From Pyropia yezoensis (lineage: Eukaryota > Rhodophyta > Bangiophyceae > Bangiales > Bangiaceae), in contig CM020619.1 of NCBI GenBank assembly GCA_009829735.1, positions 26,624,063 to 26,688,062 on the forward strand: 64,000 bases of DNA. The letters are read 5' to 3'. Numbering within the stretch: the first letter of the stretch is position 1; each line of letters opens with the position of its first letter. The notes beneath the pieces were generated by a model that saw only the letters and a program-made list of their open reading frames with translations, was not told the origin of the DNA and did not search any database. This document shows positions 51,301 through 59,029 of this stretch, piece by piece. Both the position numbers and the translations under genes were made by a program.

Positions 51301-52728
51301 TCCTCTTCCCCAGGTTTTGGTTCGCCAACGGCACGGTCACCCACTGCCTCGTCGCCCACGCCCCCTGCTTCTCCCAGCTCCACCGTGGCCGGCGGCGAGA
51401 ACGGTACGACGGCGCCCCTGGCGCGTATGTACGGCGCCCCCGACAGGGCTTCGGCCATAGCCAACCTGGTCCTCGATGTCTACCAGCTGCAGATGCAGCA
51501 CCTTGTGGCGGCAGCGTCCAAGAACCAGCCGTGCGGGTTTGTGCAGCGCCTGTCGACGGTCGTTGTGCCTGGCATGACAGCGTCCACGCGTGTCAATGCC
51601 GCAGCCATTGCGGTGCGCGAGATGGGGAGAAGCGGCGACCTGGCGGCCGTGGTAGGGGTATCGCCGCGGTGGTTGCTGCCCGCCCAACGGCTGCGGCCGT
51701 CAGACACCGCCAGTGACGGTGGCGGCGGTGAAATGGCGCCCCGCTCTGGAGCGGTGGCGCACGACCACGGCAAGGCCTCGCTGAGCCTCGACCACGTGGT
51801 TCTCACTGTCGCCGTGCTGTGTAACTCGGAGCAGGGCAGCAGCCTTCGCGGGGAGGACACGACGCTCCACTGGTGCCCCGCCGTATTCAACAGCACCCGG
51901 GAAGACACGCCCGTGGCGACCGTACTCCCCGTTGGGGCGCCGTCGCCGTTGCCAACGCCAACGCCGGGCGTGCTGCCCGGCTCGGTGCGGCCGTCGCTCG
52001 GCCGCCGCCGCGTCTTTTCGCTGATGGAGTCGGCTGACTATGTGGCCATGTCGCGGCTGTACGGCGCCGCCGCGGGCACCGACGCGCGCTTCTCCATCCA
52101 GTTTAACGTGACCCAGCTGGGTGCCGACAGCCGGCTGGCGCGCATGACCTGGCCGACGCCGCTGCCGGCCGACTGCTTTTGGTTGAACACGAGCCTCGCC
52201 CGCCGGGACGGCGCACCGCTCGCGGGGTGCCGCGACGCTGTTGGCTACCGCCTCTCCCCCGTCAAGCGGCCGTTTTCGGCCATCAGTCGCGGCGACGGAG
52301 CGTACGCGGTGAACCGTAGCGCCTTCGGCGCGACGGTCGCCTCCACCGATGACAGCAGCACGGTGTCGCTGACCACAGGCACCGTTGGCCTGTACGGCGT
52401 GCGCGCCACCCACTGCCCGTACGGCCTGACGGCGGTCGGAGTGGACCTGCCGCTCGACGACGTGCAGCCGTCCCCGCTGCCCGCCGGCGGCGGGCCGCCG
52501 GTGCACCCGCACGGGGTGCTGGTGGTGAGCCTCCTGCTGGGGGGGCTCACGCTGGCCATTGTCGCCGCGGCCGTCGGCTCGGCGGTGAGCTCGTCGGGCG
52601 GGGGGGACAACAGCGGCGTTGGCGCCGCGGGGGGGGGGGGCGAGGCAGGCGTGGCCACACAGGCCGTTGCTGGGGGGGGGGGGGGCGCCGCGCCCGCGAC
52701 CGCCGCACCGGCGGTGGTGGTTGCGTAG
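45337..52728 (+). CDS. Large REJ/polycystin-like type I membrane protein (2463 aa)
   Basis: Single 7.4-kb exon. I start at ATG 45337 because it opens a clear signal peptide (MRRRRPPPRLVVVAAT, then an Ala/Val core to CASCC). Residues 45-480 are an Arg/Ala/Pro-rich low-complexity stalk. From about 490 the ectodomain is rich in N-glycosylation sequons and spaced Cys. About 1015-1110 resembles an IPT/TIG fold (LTLDRVYPPYADAG, VVLNGRMLPTAAL). About 1280-1770 resembles the REJ module of polycystin-1 and sea-urchin REJ (YVWTYEG, LIIPQRALQLGDRRASLYIF, SFDPDDAF, YRWEC). A Ser/Thr/Pro-rich linker near 2050-2120 follows. One membrane segment (GVLVVSLLLGGLTLAIVAAA, about 2393-2415) precedes a short Gly/Ala tail. 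No polycystin channel or PLAT domain is present. Likely a cell-surface or adhesion protein. Confidence 0.8.
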   Translation: MRRRRPPPRLVVVAATVAAATAAAVVVVCASCCAGVGGSETVAAGPSRRAPSSSLPQGIPREATDHPVESSSTLPLRPVLPLRPAARAKVAAVAATATGPTAAHTPSAAQPRRRGDGPRRGGSLMRRAVLPRSSSRRADVTAQPRPSTAAEAAKVAAAATSLAAAPSLSAARQRLRRAGPHRGGAVARLADLSASPARRAGFTTRRRHGSAGRPLSTSTSAAPSASGTPGPAAASRPPRPAGVARATIAAAAGSRVAASHALAGPAARRPVSHPRWGIAKTHRRALRDAPAPQTGLQRSSPRRPPRATLRTGGPPPPSAALPAHRRVPRPAQPASSVVFPSAKTPAAALQPSQAPPPRQRRPAIPSRSSPALARVPRLSVGSPLRPHPLPARRRSIRRQPGQRGRGGGSGGSGGGGGSHGGGGSGGHGRRSRGRHHVHRRRSRHSRHGGSGWQASSSGRRQSGRRAGLPLAKIVVVGGAAVAPAADAAFASRFDAGSLAVRPVTDKGVGLVAHGDPPCNWTYAGPPIRQVLQVNGSTEDIVQLMLCPPLSFNGTVYDIKNYSVTATSSAPDVLDVVRGDLDMTSTTAALALGVYGYACRNVSVVAAFDRFVGDTELAFTAEAPPVNATAGGRGSVCSATVAFRVVGVTVYYAPQPPSVVLNWEGDEAGQVGSVDSLGTSDVLSASGSGSGGPGSSEPGVPGASESPGPPPPPSSALRSRQPSGRVIFSGVNADSAVIVPFASLEHAPIHEYAVRVQLPHDGPIRVWQGVGSALTGGRRLAATAPQLNDVALSVYPRDSPLLPFQSRNCRDAVSITILRSSRSLPHGCGLSLLSEGPTVTGDNAATLSFRISLYRTGPVGVHLLWEALTEGWDAVFGGEVYENFVPIIVTGAPPPAVVRIDAPPLLRRQGGEQVVLSLLNMGAAVNTRLVVAGVAVPFPIVPGSLTQLPGTDLGEQVWTTTHVSSPGEGLALNWTVEVEFGAPREGQVVAAVDITDRFGLVDKPFGVAGARLSYEGSQLTLDRVYPPYADAGAIMSLDGYFHEGNTTAGIYVVLNGRMLPTAALLRKSTTSIQFVLPPRGEVGSSYDVAVQVLSGSELSNTRPFGYILHDFGATIDVVGGSLDASRSQYVVGGCAETRYTATLPSGMSANVSYAWRVLWPEAPNGSVPLDGLGSSMRVNVSTLVLPRYFLPTKPKESAEGAPWLSDAAYTFTVEVQATSTASSEVVARAGVRVRTINAPSLGVAIRRPQPRSVARPNVPLRLSAVVTVPPPECFPDLTRGITYVWTYEGVTRTFTSSNMSQLTSADERVWGNSSVPGKLGRELIIPQRALQLGDRRASLYIFLTDQPEVFGFAEQTISVHRSPLELRIGNGEAGITRDGGRGYLVSATGSFDPDDAFLPDELPPSPIAYRWECRMGVGADALTLDCDDGLLPRRALPPPVGIGGEGLVANGTTSAPSIKNGTDVTNSTTVGTPPAASGFGNGTTAASDNGTLYMSDVPEFNVSASVLGEARLLLFGDPSGDDTGGPIFVRYRLMGTAGGRPWAAVEQVVQVLPADRAGDHANVASLDGIMVRAADGSVAYHDAVEYFDDVIVVPSTSEPVSWSFRMVGPPGLSKFLDNSANFVPYSGYWNVESLTPRLPLGLRAFSLSPNTRYAIEVHAFSAAGKTTDAFSVVEFTTVEQPRLLLEPMPIVMGDTHTLFSVSAQTNLPFSSFLFSFTYVGEDGVESSCLDCSGGNNALFRVAAPGTFTVRVRLFDARGQMLLHMADYDEPLTVRLAGPGPGSSNDPSLQPTVRDHTGSSSVVTQYTTAFDNAFVAGDHAEYEYLTSMLVRDLRVEPASGYPGSILTEIETVSSLVGDAASTLLRIVENTAPTAILCKSYLRMAAEMACLDSSLLADTTLYTLLRVVDGAVSATPPNEPFDVVDELSLFYNCSSTLVAEKAALLPVPASVSPLPLAAATATATAAPSGTPVATSTPGADAGLAGSPSPAASSSPGFGSPTARSPTASSPTPPASPSSTVAGGENGTTAPLARMYGAPDRASAIANLVLDVYQLQMQHLVAAASKNQPCGFVQRLSTVVVPGMTASTRVNAAAIAVREMGRSGDLAAVVGVSPRWLLPAQRLRPSDTASDGGGGEMAPRSGAVAHDHGKASLSLDHVVLTVAVLCNSEQGSSLRGEDTTLHWCPAVFNSTREDTPVATVLPVGAPSPLPTPTPGVLPGSVRPSLGRRRVFSLMESADYVAMSRLYGAAAGTDARFSIQFNVTQLGADSRLARMTWPTPLPADCFWLNTSLARRDGAPLAGCRDAVGYRLSPVKRPFSAISRGDGAYAVNRSAFGATVASTDDSSTVSLTTGTVGLYGVRATHCPYGLTAVGVDLPLDDVQPSPLPAGGGPPVHPHGVLVVSLLLGGLTLAIVAAAVGSAVSSSGGGDNSGVGAAGGGGEAGVATQAVAGGGGGAAPATAAPAVVVA

Positions 52729-52821
52729 AGGGCACGACTTTGGCAAAGGGTTGGGGGAGGAGGGGTGGCGGTGTCAGGTGGTGGAATGGCGTGGTGGGGT
52801 GGTGGGCGGAGGGCGGGGGCT

Positions 52822-55636
52822 GCGAGGCGCACGGGGAAAGCGCTGGTCGGGTGGGGGGGGGGGGTGCGCGCGCGGGGGCATGGGCGGGTGTTTCCTCTCT
52901 TTGGTGTTTTTTATTTTTTTGGTCTATCCAACCTACCACTCCCACCTCCCCCGACGCCGCCGACCGCGGGCGGCGGGCAGTGCGGACGCCACCCCCGACG
53001 GGCCCGCGCCTGGTACGGACAGCGGTGCGGCGGGGGGGGCGCACGGCGCTCCGCACACAAAAAGACACAAACGAGAAGCACGACGCCAACGGCGGCCCAA
53101 CACCCAACAGCCGCAGCGCGCCAGCCGCGGCCGCCGTCTGGACGCCGGCGCGCACGCGGGTCAGCCCGGCGGCGCGCCGCCGGGCGGGGGCGCGGCTGCC
53201 CCCTCCCGCTCACCCCGGCCGCCGCCCCCGCCGCCGCCGCCGCCGTCGCCTCCGCCGCCGCCGCCGCCCCCACCCCCGTCCCCGCCCCCACCCCCGCCCT
53301 CCTCCTGCCCCCGCTCTTCCACCCGCGTCGCAGCCGAGGCGGCCGCCGTCGCCGCCCCACCGGCGGGAGCGGGGGCGCGCCGCGTGGGCGGCGGGTGCGG
53401 TGGCAGCGACTGCGACCGCGGTGGCGGTGGGGGCGGCGGCAGCGTCGGCGGCAAGTGCGACAGCGACCGCGACCGCGGGGGCGGAGGGGGCGGCGGGGAC
53501 GGCGGCGGCGACGATGGCGGCGGCGGCGGTGAGGCTGATGACCGCCCACCCGGCGGGGACGCTGGTGGTGGCTGCGGCTCCCCCGTGTCGACCGCCGACG
53601 TGCCGGGTGACCCACTCTGCTGCCGCGGCGTGGTGATCAAGAAATGTCCAGCTGAACATTCTGAGCATGGCTGCAGGGGCCCCTCAGTGCTTGCGTTGCG
53701 CAGTACCGCTATCACTTTCCGCACCTCGTCCGTGGCGGTGTCGCGCGCCGCGAGCCGCATGCTCCGGTCCACCGCACTCCAATCTGTCCACACCGGCGAT
53801 GTGCTGGCGGCGTCGAGTCGGCTCAAGCGGTCTCGGAGGACCTCCCAGTAGCTGTCCCACCAGACGCCCTTGTGGTAACGGTTGGTGATGTAGGTCCGCA
53901 ACGGTTCCAGGTCCTGCGATTCTCCAAGCAGCGAGCGCGCTACACTGAAACAGAACGCCAGGACAGAGTCGGTCGAATCCAAGTCGAACCCCAAGAGCTC
54001 CGCTTTGGGCAGCTCGCCGCGGAGTGGCGTCGCCATGCAGTCAACAGTCGCCGCTTGTCGCACAATAGTCGACCATGGCACACTAGGAACGACGAGGAAA
54101 CTGTCTTGGAACCACTCGGCCACGTTGACGCCATCGTGACCGCAGGTGCTCGACTCCACAAACAGCTCCACGGCGGCTCGCCAGGCCATCGCGCACCGAT
54201 CGCAAGCACCCCAATATTTCAGGTCCTTCATGCGCGTCTTTGATAGCGTCCCGCCCGGTAGCACACCGTCAATCGCGTCCAACAGCACTGTCTCCTCAGA
54301 GAGTTCCAGCTGCATCGGCAGGCGACCGATTTCAGTCACCTCGTCCATCTGCTCCTCTGCGTCGGCCCGCCCGGCACCGCCCGTACCGCCGGACCGGGGG
54401 TACACAAACGGGCTGAGCATCTCCGTCTCCTCACCAGAGGCAGAATCGCTCGAGCAGAGGAAGCGTCGGTAGCGGTCCCAGCGTGCGGCCCACCCCTTCC
54501 GCTGCACCACGTTGGAACGGCGGCTCAAAATCCGCACGACGGGGTCCCAGGCATTCAACCGTTTTGCCCGGTAAATCGTATCATAAATGTGGGCCGACAC
54601 ACGCTCCCCGAACGTGCTGTAGTCGTCCCCCGCCAACAAACCGCCGCTCCTCGCCTCGAACCCGATCCAACGGAGGACATGTTCCTTGTTCTCCACTCTG
54701 TCTGGCACCACCCACCTGGGCACCTCCAGCACATCACTGTTCCGGGTGAGAACTGCAGTCGGCGTCAATTCGGGGATCCCAACGGCCAGGTACTCGCGCA
54801 TGATCGCCGTCAGCCGGTTGCGGCACCCCCTCGAGCACATCATTGCCATCACCCGCCTGGACGCCTGTAGCGTCCGAAACACCTTGTCCGCCACCGGCGC
54901 CCACGGCGCGAGCATCAGCGCGAGCAGCCAAAACAAGTCGAGTCCACCCCAGTCAGCCAGCAGCTGCTGCACCACGACCCCGCCCATCAACACACAATAC
55001 CCCAACAGCGTCAAGACGGCCCAGCGCCACTGGTTGTACACCTTGAGCTCGGACACGTCGTTGGCGTCTTGGTTGCCCGTCGGGTTGGGGATGAACTGGT
55101 AGGCAGCGACGAAGAGGGCAACGATAAAGGCGGTAGAGTTGTACGCGTCGGTGCCCAGGATGGACCGCCCGGCCTCGTGTTGCAACGCCTCCACCGCTCC
55201 GCTCAAGGTCGTCACGTTGGCACGGAGGGCGGCCACCTCCGCCGCTAGCGCCGTGGCGTTGGCGGCCAGCAAGCGGACCGCCGTCACGTTGGGCCCCAAC
55301 AGCGCCGCAACCTCCCCAGCCAGCTGCATCACGTCGGTGGGTGCCGTGGACGTCATGGGGCCGCTGGTCCCCCCCCCCCCCCCCGCAGGGGCACAGCCCC
55401 GTCGGGCAGTCCACACGCAAACGGGCTGGGGGGGGGGGGTCGCCGCCGCGTCGGGACGGGGTGTTCAAACCGTTGGGTAAGCACAGCGGGGGGGGGCAGA
55501 AGGGACGGCAGCAGGTGGTCGCGGGGAAGTCAAGGACTGTGAGACTATGCCGGGGGAGGGGGGGGGGGCAGTTGTGCCCTGGCAGCGCGACGCCGTGGGC
55601 AGCGCCGGCGGCTCGACGTCCGCAGCGGCGCCACGC
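52822..55636 (-). repeat. Left arm of a large inverted duplication
   Basis: About 2.8 kb matching 59030-61879 in reverse. It includes the gene at 53161-55356, its 3' flank (TTTGGTCTATCC, GACGCCGCCGACCGCGG) and about 280 bp upstream of the ATG. Identity is very high at both ends and lower in internal coding blocks. Confidence 0.92.
53161..55356 (-). CDS. Unrecognised membrane protein, copy A (731 aa)
   Basis: I know no family. ATG 55356 (MTSTAPTDVMQLAGEV) is chosen because the frame upstream runs through poly-G. Residues 10-65 form a helical, coiled-coil-like segment with three N-x-T sequons. Hydrophobic segments follow at about 72-88 (STAFIVALFVAAYQFI) and at 105-150 (WAVLTLLGYCVLMGGVVV, LDLFWLLALMLAP). 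A soluble region of about 400 residues contains CxxC pairs (CDRC, CSEC) and conserved blocks (WAARWDRYRRFLCSSDSAS; SSTCGHDGVNVAEWFQD; YWEVLRDRLSRLD). The C-terminus is Pro-rich with RSRS/RSQS, then Gly-rich. Copy B lies inverted at 59308-61515. Orientation suggests a short outer N-part and an inner C-part; function is unknown. Confidence 0.72.
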   Translation of the reverse strand: MTSTAPTDVMQLAGEVAALLGPNVTAVRLLAANATALAAEVAALRANVTTLSGAVEALQHEAGRSILGTDAYNSTAFIVALFVAAYQFIPNPTGNQDANDVSELKVYNQWRWAVLTLLGYCVLMGGVVVQQLLADWGGLDLFWLLALMLAPWAPVADKVFRTLQASRRVMAMMCSRGCRNRLTAIMREYLAVGIPELTPTAVLTRNSDVLEVPRWVVPDRVENKEHVLRWIGFEARSGGLLAGDDYSTFGERVSAHIYDTIYRAKRLNAWDPVVRILSRRSNVVQRKGWAARWDRYRRFLCSSDSASGEETEMLSPFVYPRSGGTGGAGRADAEEQMDEVTEIGRLPMQLELSEETVLLDAIDGVLPGGTLSKTRMKDLKYWGACDRCAMAWRAAVELFVESSTCGHDGVNVAEWFQDSFLVVPSVPWSTIVRQAATVDCMATPLRGELPKAELLGFDLDSTDSVLAFCFSVARSLLGESQDLEPLRTYITNRYHKGVWWDSYWEVLRDRLSRLDAASTSPVWTDWSAVDRSMRLAARDTATDEVRKVIAVLRNASTEGPLQPCSECSAGHFLITTPRQQSGSPGTSAVDTGEPQPPPASPPGGRSSASPPPPPSSPPPSPPPPPPPRSRSLSHLPPTLPPPPPPPRSQSLPPHPPPTRRAPAPAGGAATAAASAATRVEERGQEEGGGGGGDGGGGGGGGGGDGGGGGGGGGRGEREGAAAPPPGGAPPG

Positions 55637-56784
55637 GACGGGGCTCTCTTCGGTCCATCGCCACCGTGCGGTGGATCCAGCGCACCCGCACGCCCACGCA
55701 CCCCGCCGGTGGGTGCGTGGGTACCACCCGGGTGGGGTCGGGTGTGTATGTGCTGGCGGCGGGGGGCACCCGCCGCGAGGGGCGGAGCGTGCTCTCCTAT
55801 TGATATGTATCGACTGTATATCCCCGCCGCCGCGGGCGCCGTCGGCTGGTGCACCCGAGCGGGTGGTTGTGCTCGTGTATGTGCAAACGTACATATGATA
55901 ACTGACCGCTGTGCGCTGGCGAGAGGACTGCCTGTGGACCCGACGGGAGAGGGGCTGTGGCTGGCCTATCCATCTCTATGTACAGCCACGTCCAGGGGTG
56001 ACTGGCCGGGGGGCGGACCAGAGGGTGGATCACGGGGCGCGGGGGCACGCGGCAGAGGCGGCGGCCGTCCAGCTGGCAATGGCCATGGCCTGTGGCGCCA
56101 CACGCCGGGTCCCCCCCGCCCCCGCCACTTTCCCTTTCTGTGTCTCGTGTGTTTTTCCACTCCTGCCGCCGGCTTTCCGCCGGCACGACCCACCGGCGGA
56201 CCCCGCCCCGCCCCCCCTCCCACCGTGGCGCCGCGCGCCGGCGGGCACACACCCCACAGCCGGCACCAGGTGGCCACGGCACGCCCCCATCCGCCCCCCC
56301 CCCTCCCCGCCCGTCTATGGAATACCCGTCCCTTCCCGCCCCAGCCGCCGCTGCGCCGGCGGGCCGCCCAGCCGGCCGGCCGGCCGGCCACCCGCCCGCC
56401 CCGCCCGCCGCGGCCGCCCCCACCCGCCACCGCCACCGCGGCGGGCAGTGGCGGCCGCGGCGGGCCGCGGCGGCTCCCCGGCGCGCGTGGCCCGGTGGGC
56501 AGGCGCGTGCTCCCCCTCCCCCCCACCCCCCTCCCCCCCCCCCCACCGAGCCGCGCCTGCCGCGTCGGCGCGGGGGGGGCAGGAAGGGGGGGGGGGTGGC
56601 GGCAGCGTCACCGCCCGGGGGGGGGGGGGGGGGGGGCAAGGCGCCGCCCGCCGCGGCGGCCGCGCGCGGCGGCCCTCCCCCCGCGGTCAGTGCCGGTCGC
56701 GCTGCGGCCGCCTCGGCACCGCGGGGTGGCGGCGGCGGCCGTGGCGGCGGCGGCGGCGGCGGCGTCGGCGGCGACGGTGGTGGC

Positions 56785-56819
<35 letters not shown>

Positions 56820-59029
56820 TGGCGGTGGTGGCGGTGGTGGCGGCGGTGGCGGTGGTGGCGGCGGCGGCGCATCCGCAGCGCAGCGAGCGGGTGGGTGGCC
56901 GGCCGGCCGGCCGGGTGGGCGGCGGTGGCGTCCGGGGGGGGCGGGGGGGGCGGCAAGGGTGGGGGGCGTGCGAGGCCACGCGTGCCGCCCGCTGCCAGCG
57001 TGCCGCCGTCACCCCGCCTTGGCGGTACCCAAACGTCCTCGGCGGTCCCCCGCCCTTCAAGACGCCCCCCCCCCCCCCCACTGGGCGGGGCCGTCGCGAC
57101 GCGGTGCCCCACCGCACCCCGCCGGACCGCCATTGCCCGTGGGCGGCGGCGGCGGGCGCCCGCACCCGGGGGCCGACGCCCACCCACCGCCCGACGCCGT
57201 GCGCGCCCGCGGCCACGCCGGCGCGCCGCCGGGCGCAGACGCCCCGCCGCCGCCGCCGCCGCCGCCGGGGCGGCTCCCCCGACGGCACGTCACGGCGGCG
57301 CACGCGAGCGGGAGGGGGGGGGGGGATGCCGCGCGCTCACGGCCGGGCGTGACCCGCGGCGGTGGGGAGGGCGGCGGCCGCCACGGCCGTCGGCGGGGCC
57401 CCCGGCGCGCCCCCCTGCCGCGCGCTGCCGCCGCGCCCCCCGCCGGCGGGCTGGCAGGCACCCCCGCGGCGCGCACCGCCGCGTCCGGCAGCGCCGGCAG
57501 CGGCCGACGGTACGCAACTCCACCCCCCCCCCCCCCCCCCCCCCCCGTCGCGCCCTGGCGACGTCCGCCCACCCCGCCGCCGGCGTGAGCGGCGTCTCCC
57601 CGCGGCACACGCAGAGGGCGGGAAAGAAAAAAAAAAAAAAAGAAGAGGAGCAGCGGGTCCTGCCGGGGCGGTCGGGCCGTCCCGCCGCGGGCTACCCGAC
57701 CGGGCGGGTGGCCGCCACGGCCGCAGACGGCCGCGGCGCCGCCCGCAGGTAGGCAGCTGCCGTGCCGTCGGCGCGCCCTCTTTTAGGCCCCGCCCCCAGC
57801 GCCGGCACCGTGCGTCACCGCTGGCGCTGCCACCTCCGTCGCCCGGTCCTTTGGCGGGGCGCGACGCCCACCCGCCATTCGCCCGCCACGCCAGTGACCA
57901 CCCCGCCGCTCTGTTTCGCCGCCGTGGCGGCGGCGGCGGCGGGGGCGGCGGCGGCGGTGGCGGCAGCAGCTGCAGCGGCGGCGCAACCGCCGGCGGGGCG
58001 GCGGGTTGCCCCCCCCTCCCCCCTTCATTCCCCACCCCCGGCCAGCGTCGCGGTGGCGGCCGCCGCTGCGGCCGCCGCCGCCGCCGCCGCCGCCGCCGCA
58101 CGCTGTCCCTGACCCTGGGCGGTCGTTGCGACGGTCGCCTATTTTTGCTCCGCAGCCCTCTGCCCAAGCGCGCTTTGTGCGTGCCACGGGCGCAGGCAAT
58201 GGCGGCAACGGGACGGAGGCCGTGAGGGCGGGGGTTGGCCCGCAGCGCGCGCGCGCCGGCCCCCCTCCCGTCGCCGTTCCCCCCCCCCCCCCCCCCCCCC
58301 CCCCACCTTCCGCCCTTCCCCGCAGCGCGCCCCCCCCAATGTGCAAGGCGCCCGCTGCGGCCGCGGCGGGCTCGCCCAGACACCGTCTAGGCTAGCTTCA
58401 CGCATGTGCGCCCCTGCCTGCACGGCCCCATCCCCTCGCGTGTGTCGTCACGTGTCGAAGAAAAAATGGTGTGAATGATAAGGGGGGGGACCCGGCGCGT
58501 GGCCCGCTGGGCGCCCCCACCGACGCCCTCTGCCGAGGGCGGCCGCCATTTTTGTTTGACAGCCCCGGCCGCATCTGCGGGCAGCCGCCCGGCTGCCCGC
58601 AGGTGCGGCCGGGGCCATCAAACATAGATAAGTTTCCACACTGTAGAGGCGACACGCACAGCCGCGGGAAGGGAGGTGCGCTGGGCCCCAGTGTGTCTGC
58701 TGTTCGTACTGTATACAGGACAGTACGTAGGGGTGGAGGACGCTTTGTGTGCCCACTGCTTGGGGAGTGTGGCGCGGGGGGTGGCGGCGGGGGCCTTGCG
58801 CGTCGCGGGCGCCAGCACATAGCGGTCAGACATCCCAGCATCCCGCACGCTGGTTGGAAAAAAAACAGAGCAACAATGCGACCGGGTGCAACCGCCGACT
58901 CACCCTGGCGGCGCTGCGCTGCCCCGCGCGGCGCGTGCACCCGCCGCCAGCGCACACACAGCCGCGGCCACGCGCCAACGCGTGGGTGCGCGACGGTGCG
59001 ACTGTGTGCTGGACGACAGCCCAAGGATG
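55637..59029. other. 3.4-kb spacer between the inverted arms
   Basis: Mostly simple sequence: (GGC/GGT)n at 56717-56870, C-runs (57065-57080, 57523-57546, 58277-58303), A-run 57625-57640. Long open frames on both strands are Gly/Pro/Arg-rich and I assign none. A 72-nt palindrome lies at 58553-58624, and CCCACGCACCC...GGGTGCGTGGG forms a smaller hairpin near 55693-55722. It must also hold the promoters of both divergent copies. Confidence 0.5.
58553..58624. repeat. 72-nt near-perfect palindrome
   Basis: 35-nt arms (58553-58587 and 58590-58624) with three mismatches and a 2-nt centre. The arms begin TGTTTGAC and include CCCCGGCCGCA and TGCGGGCAGCCG. Confidence 0.9.

Noticed and set aside
48401..51908. 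Minus-strand ORFs under the REJ gene
   Set aside because: Shadow frames of a long, clearly coding plus-strand exon.
55356..55416. Upstream extension of the duplicated membrane protein genes (start at GTG before the poly-G)
   Set aside because: It translates a variable homopolymer; the ATG after it opens the conserved protein.
56092..57752. Long Gly/Pro ORFs in the spacer of the inverted duplication
   Set aside because: All three frames and both strands are open through simple sequence; no domain or start evidence.
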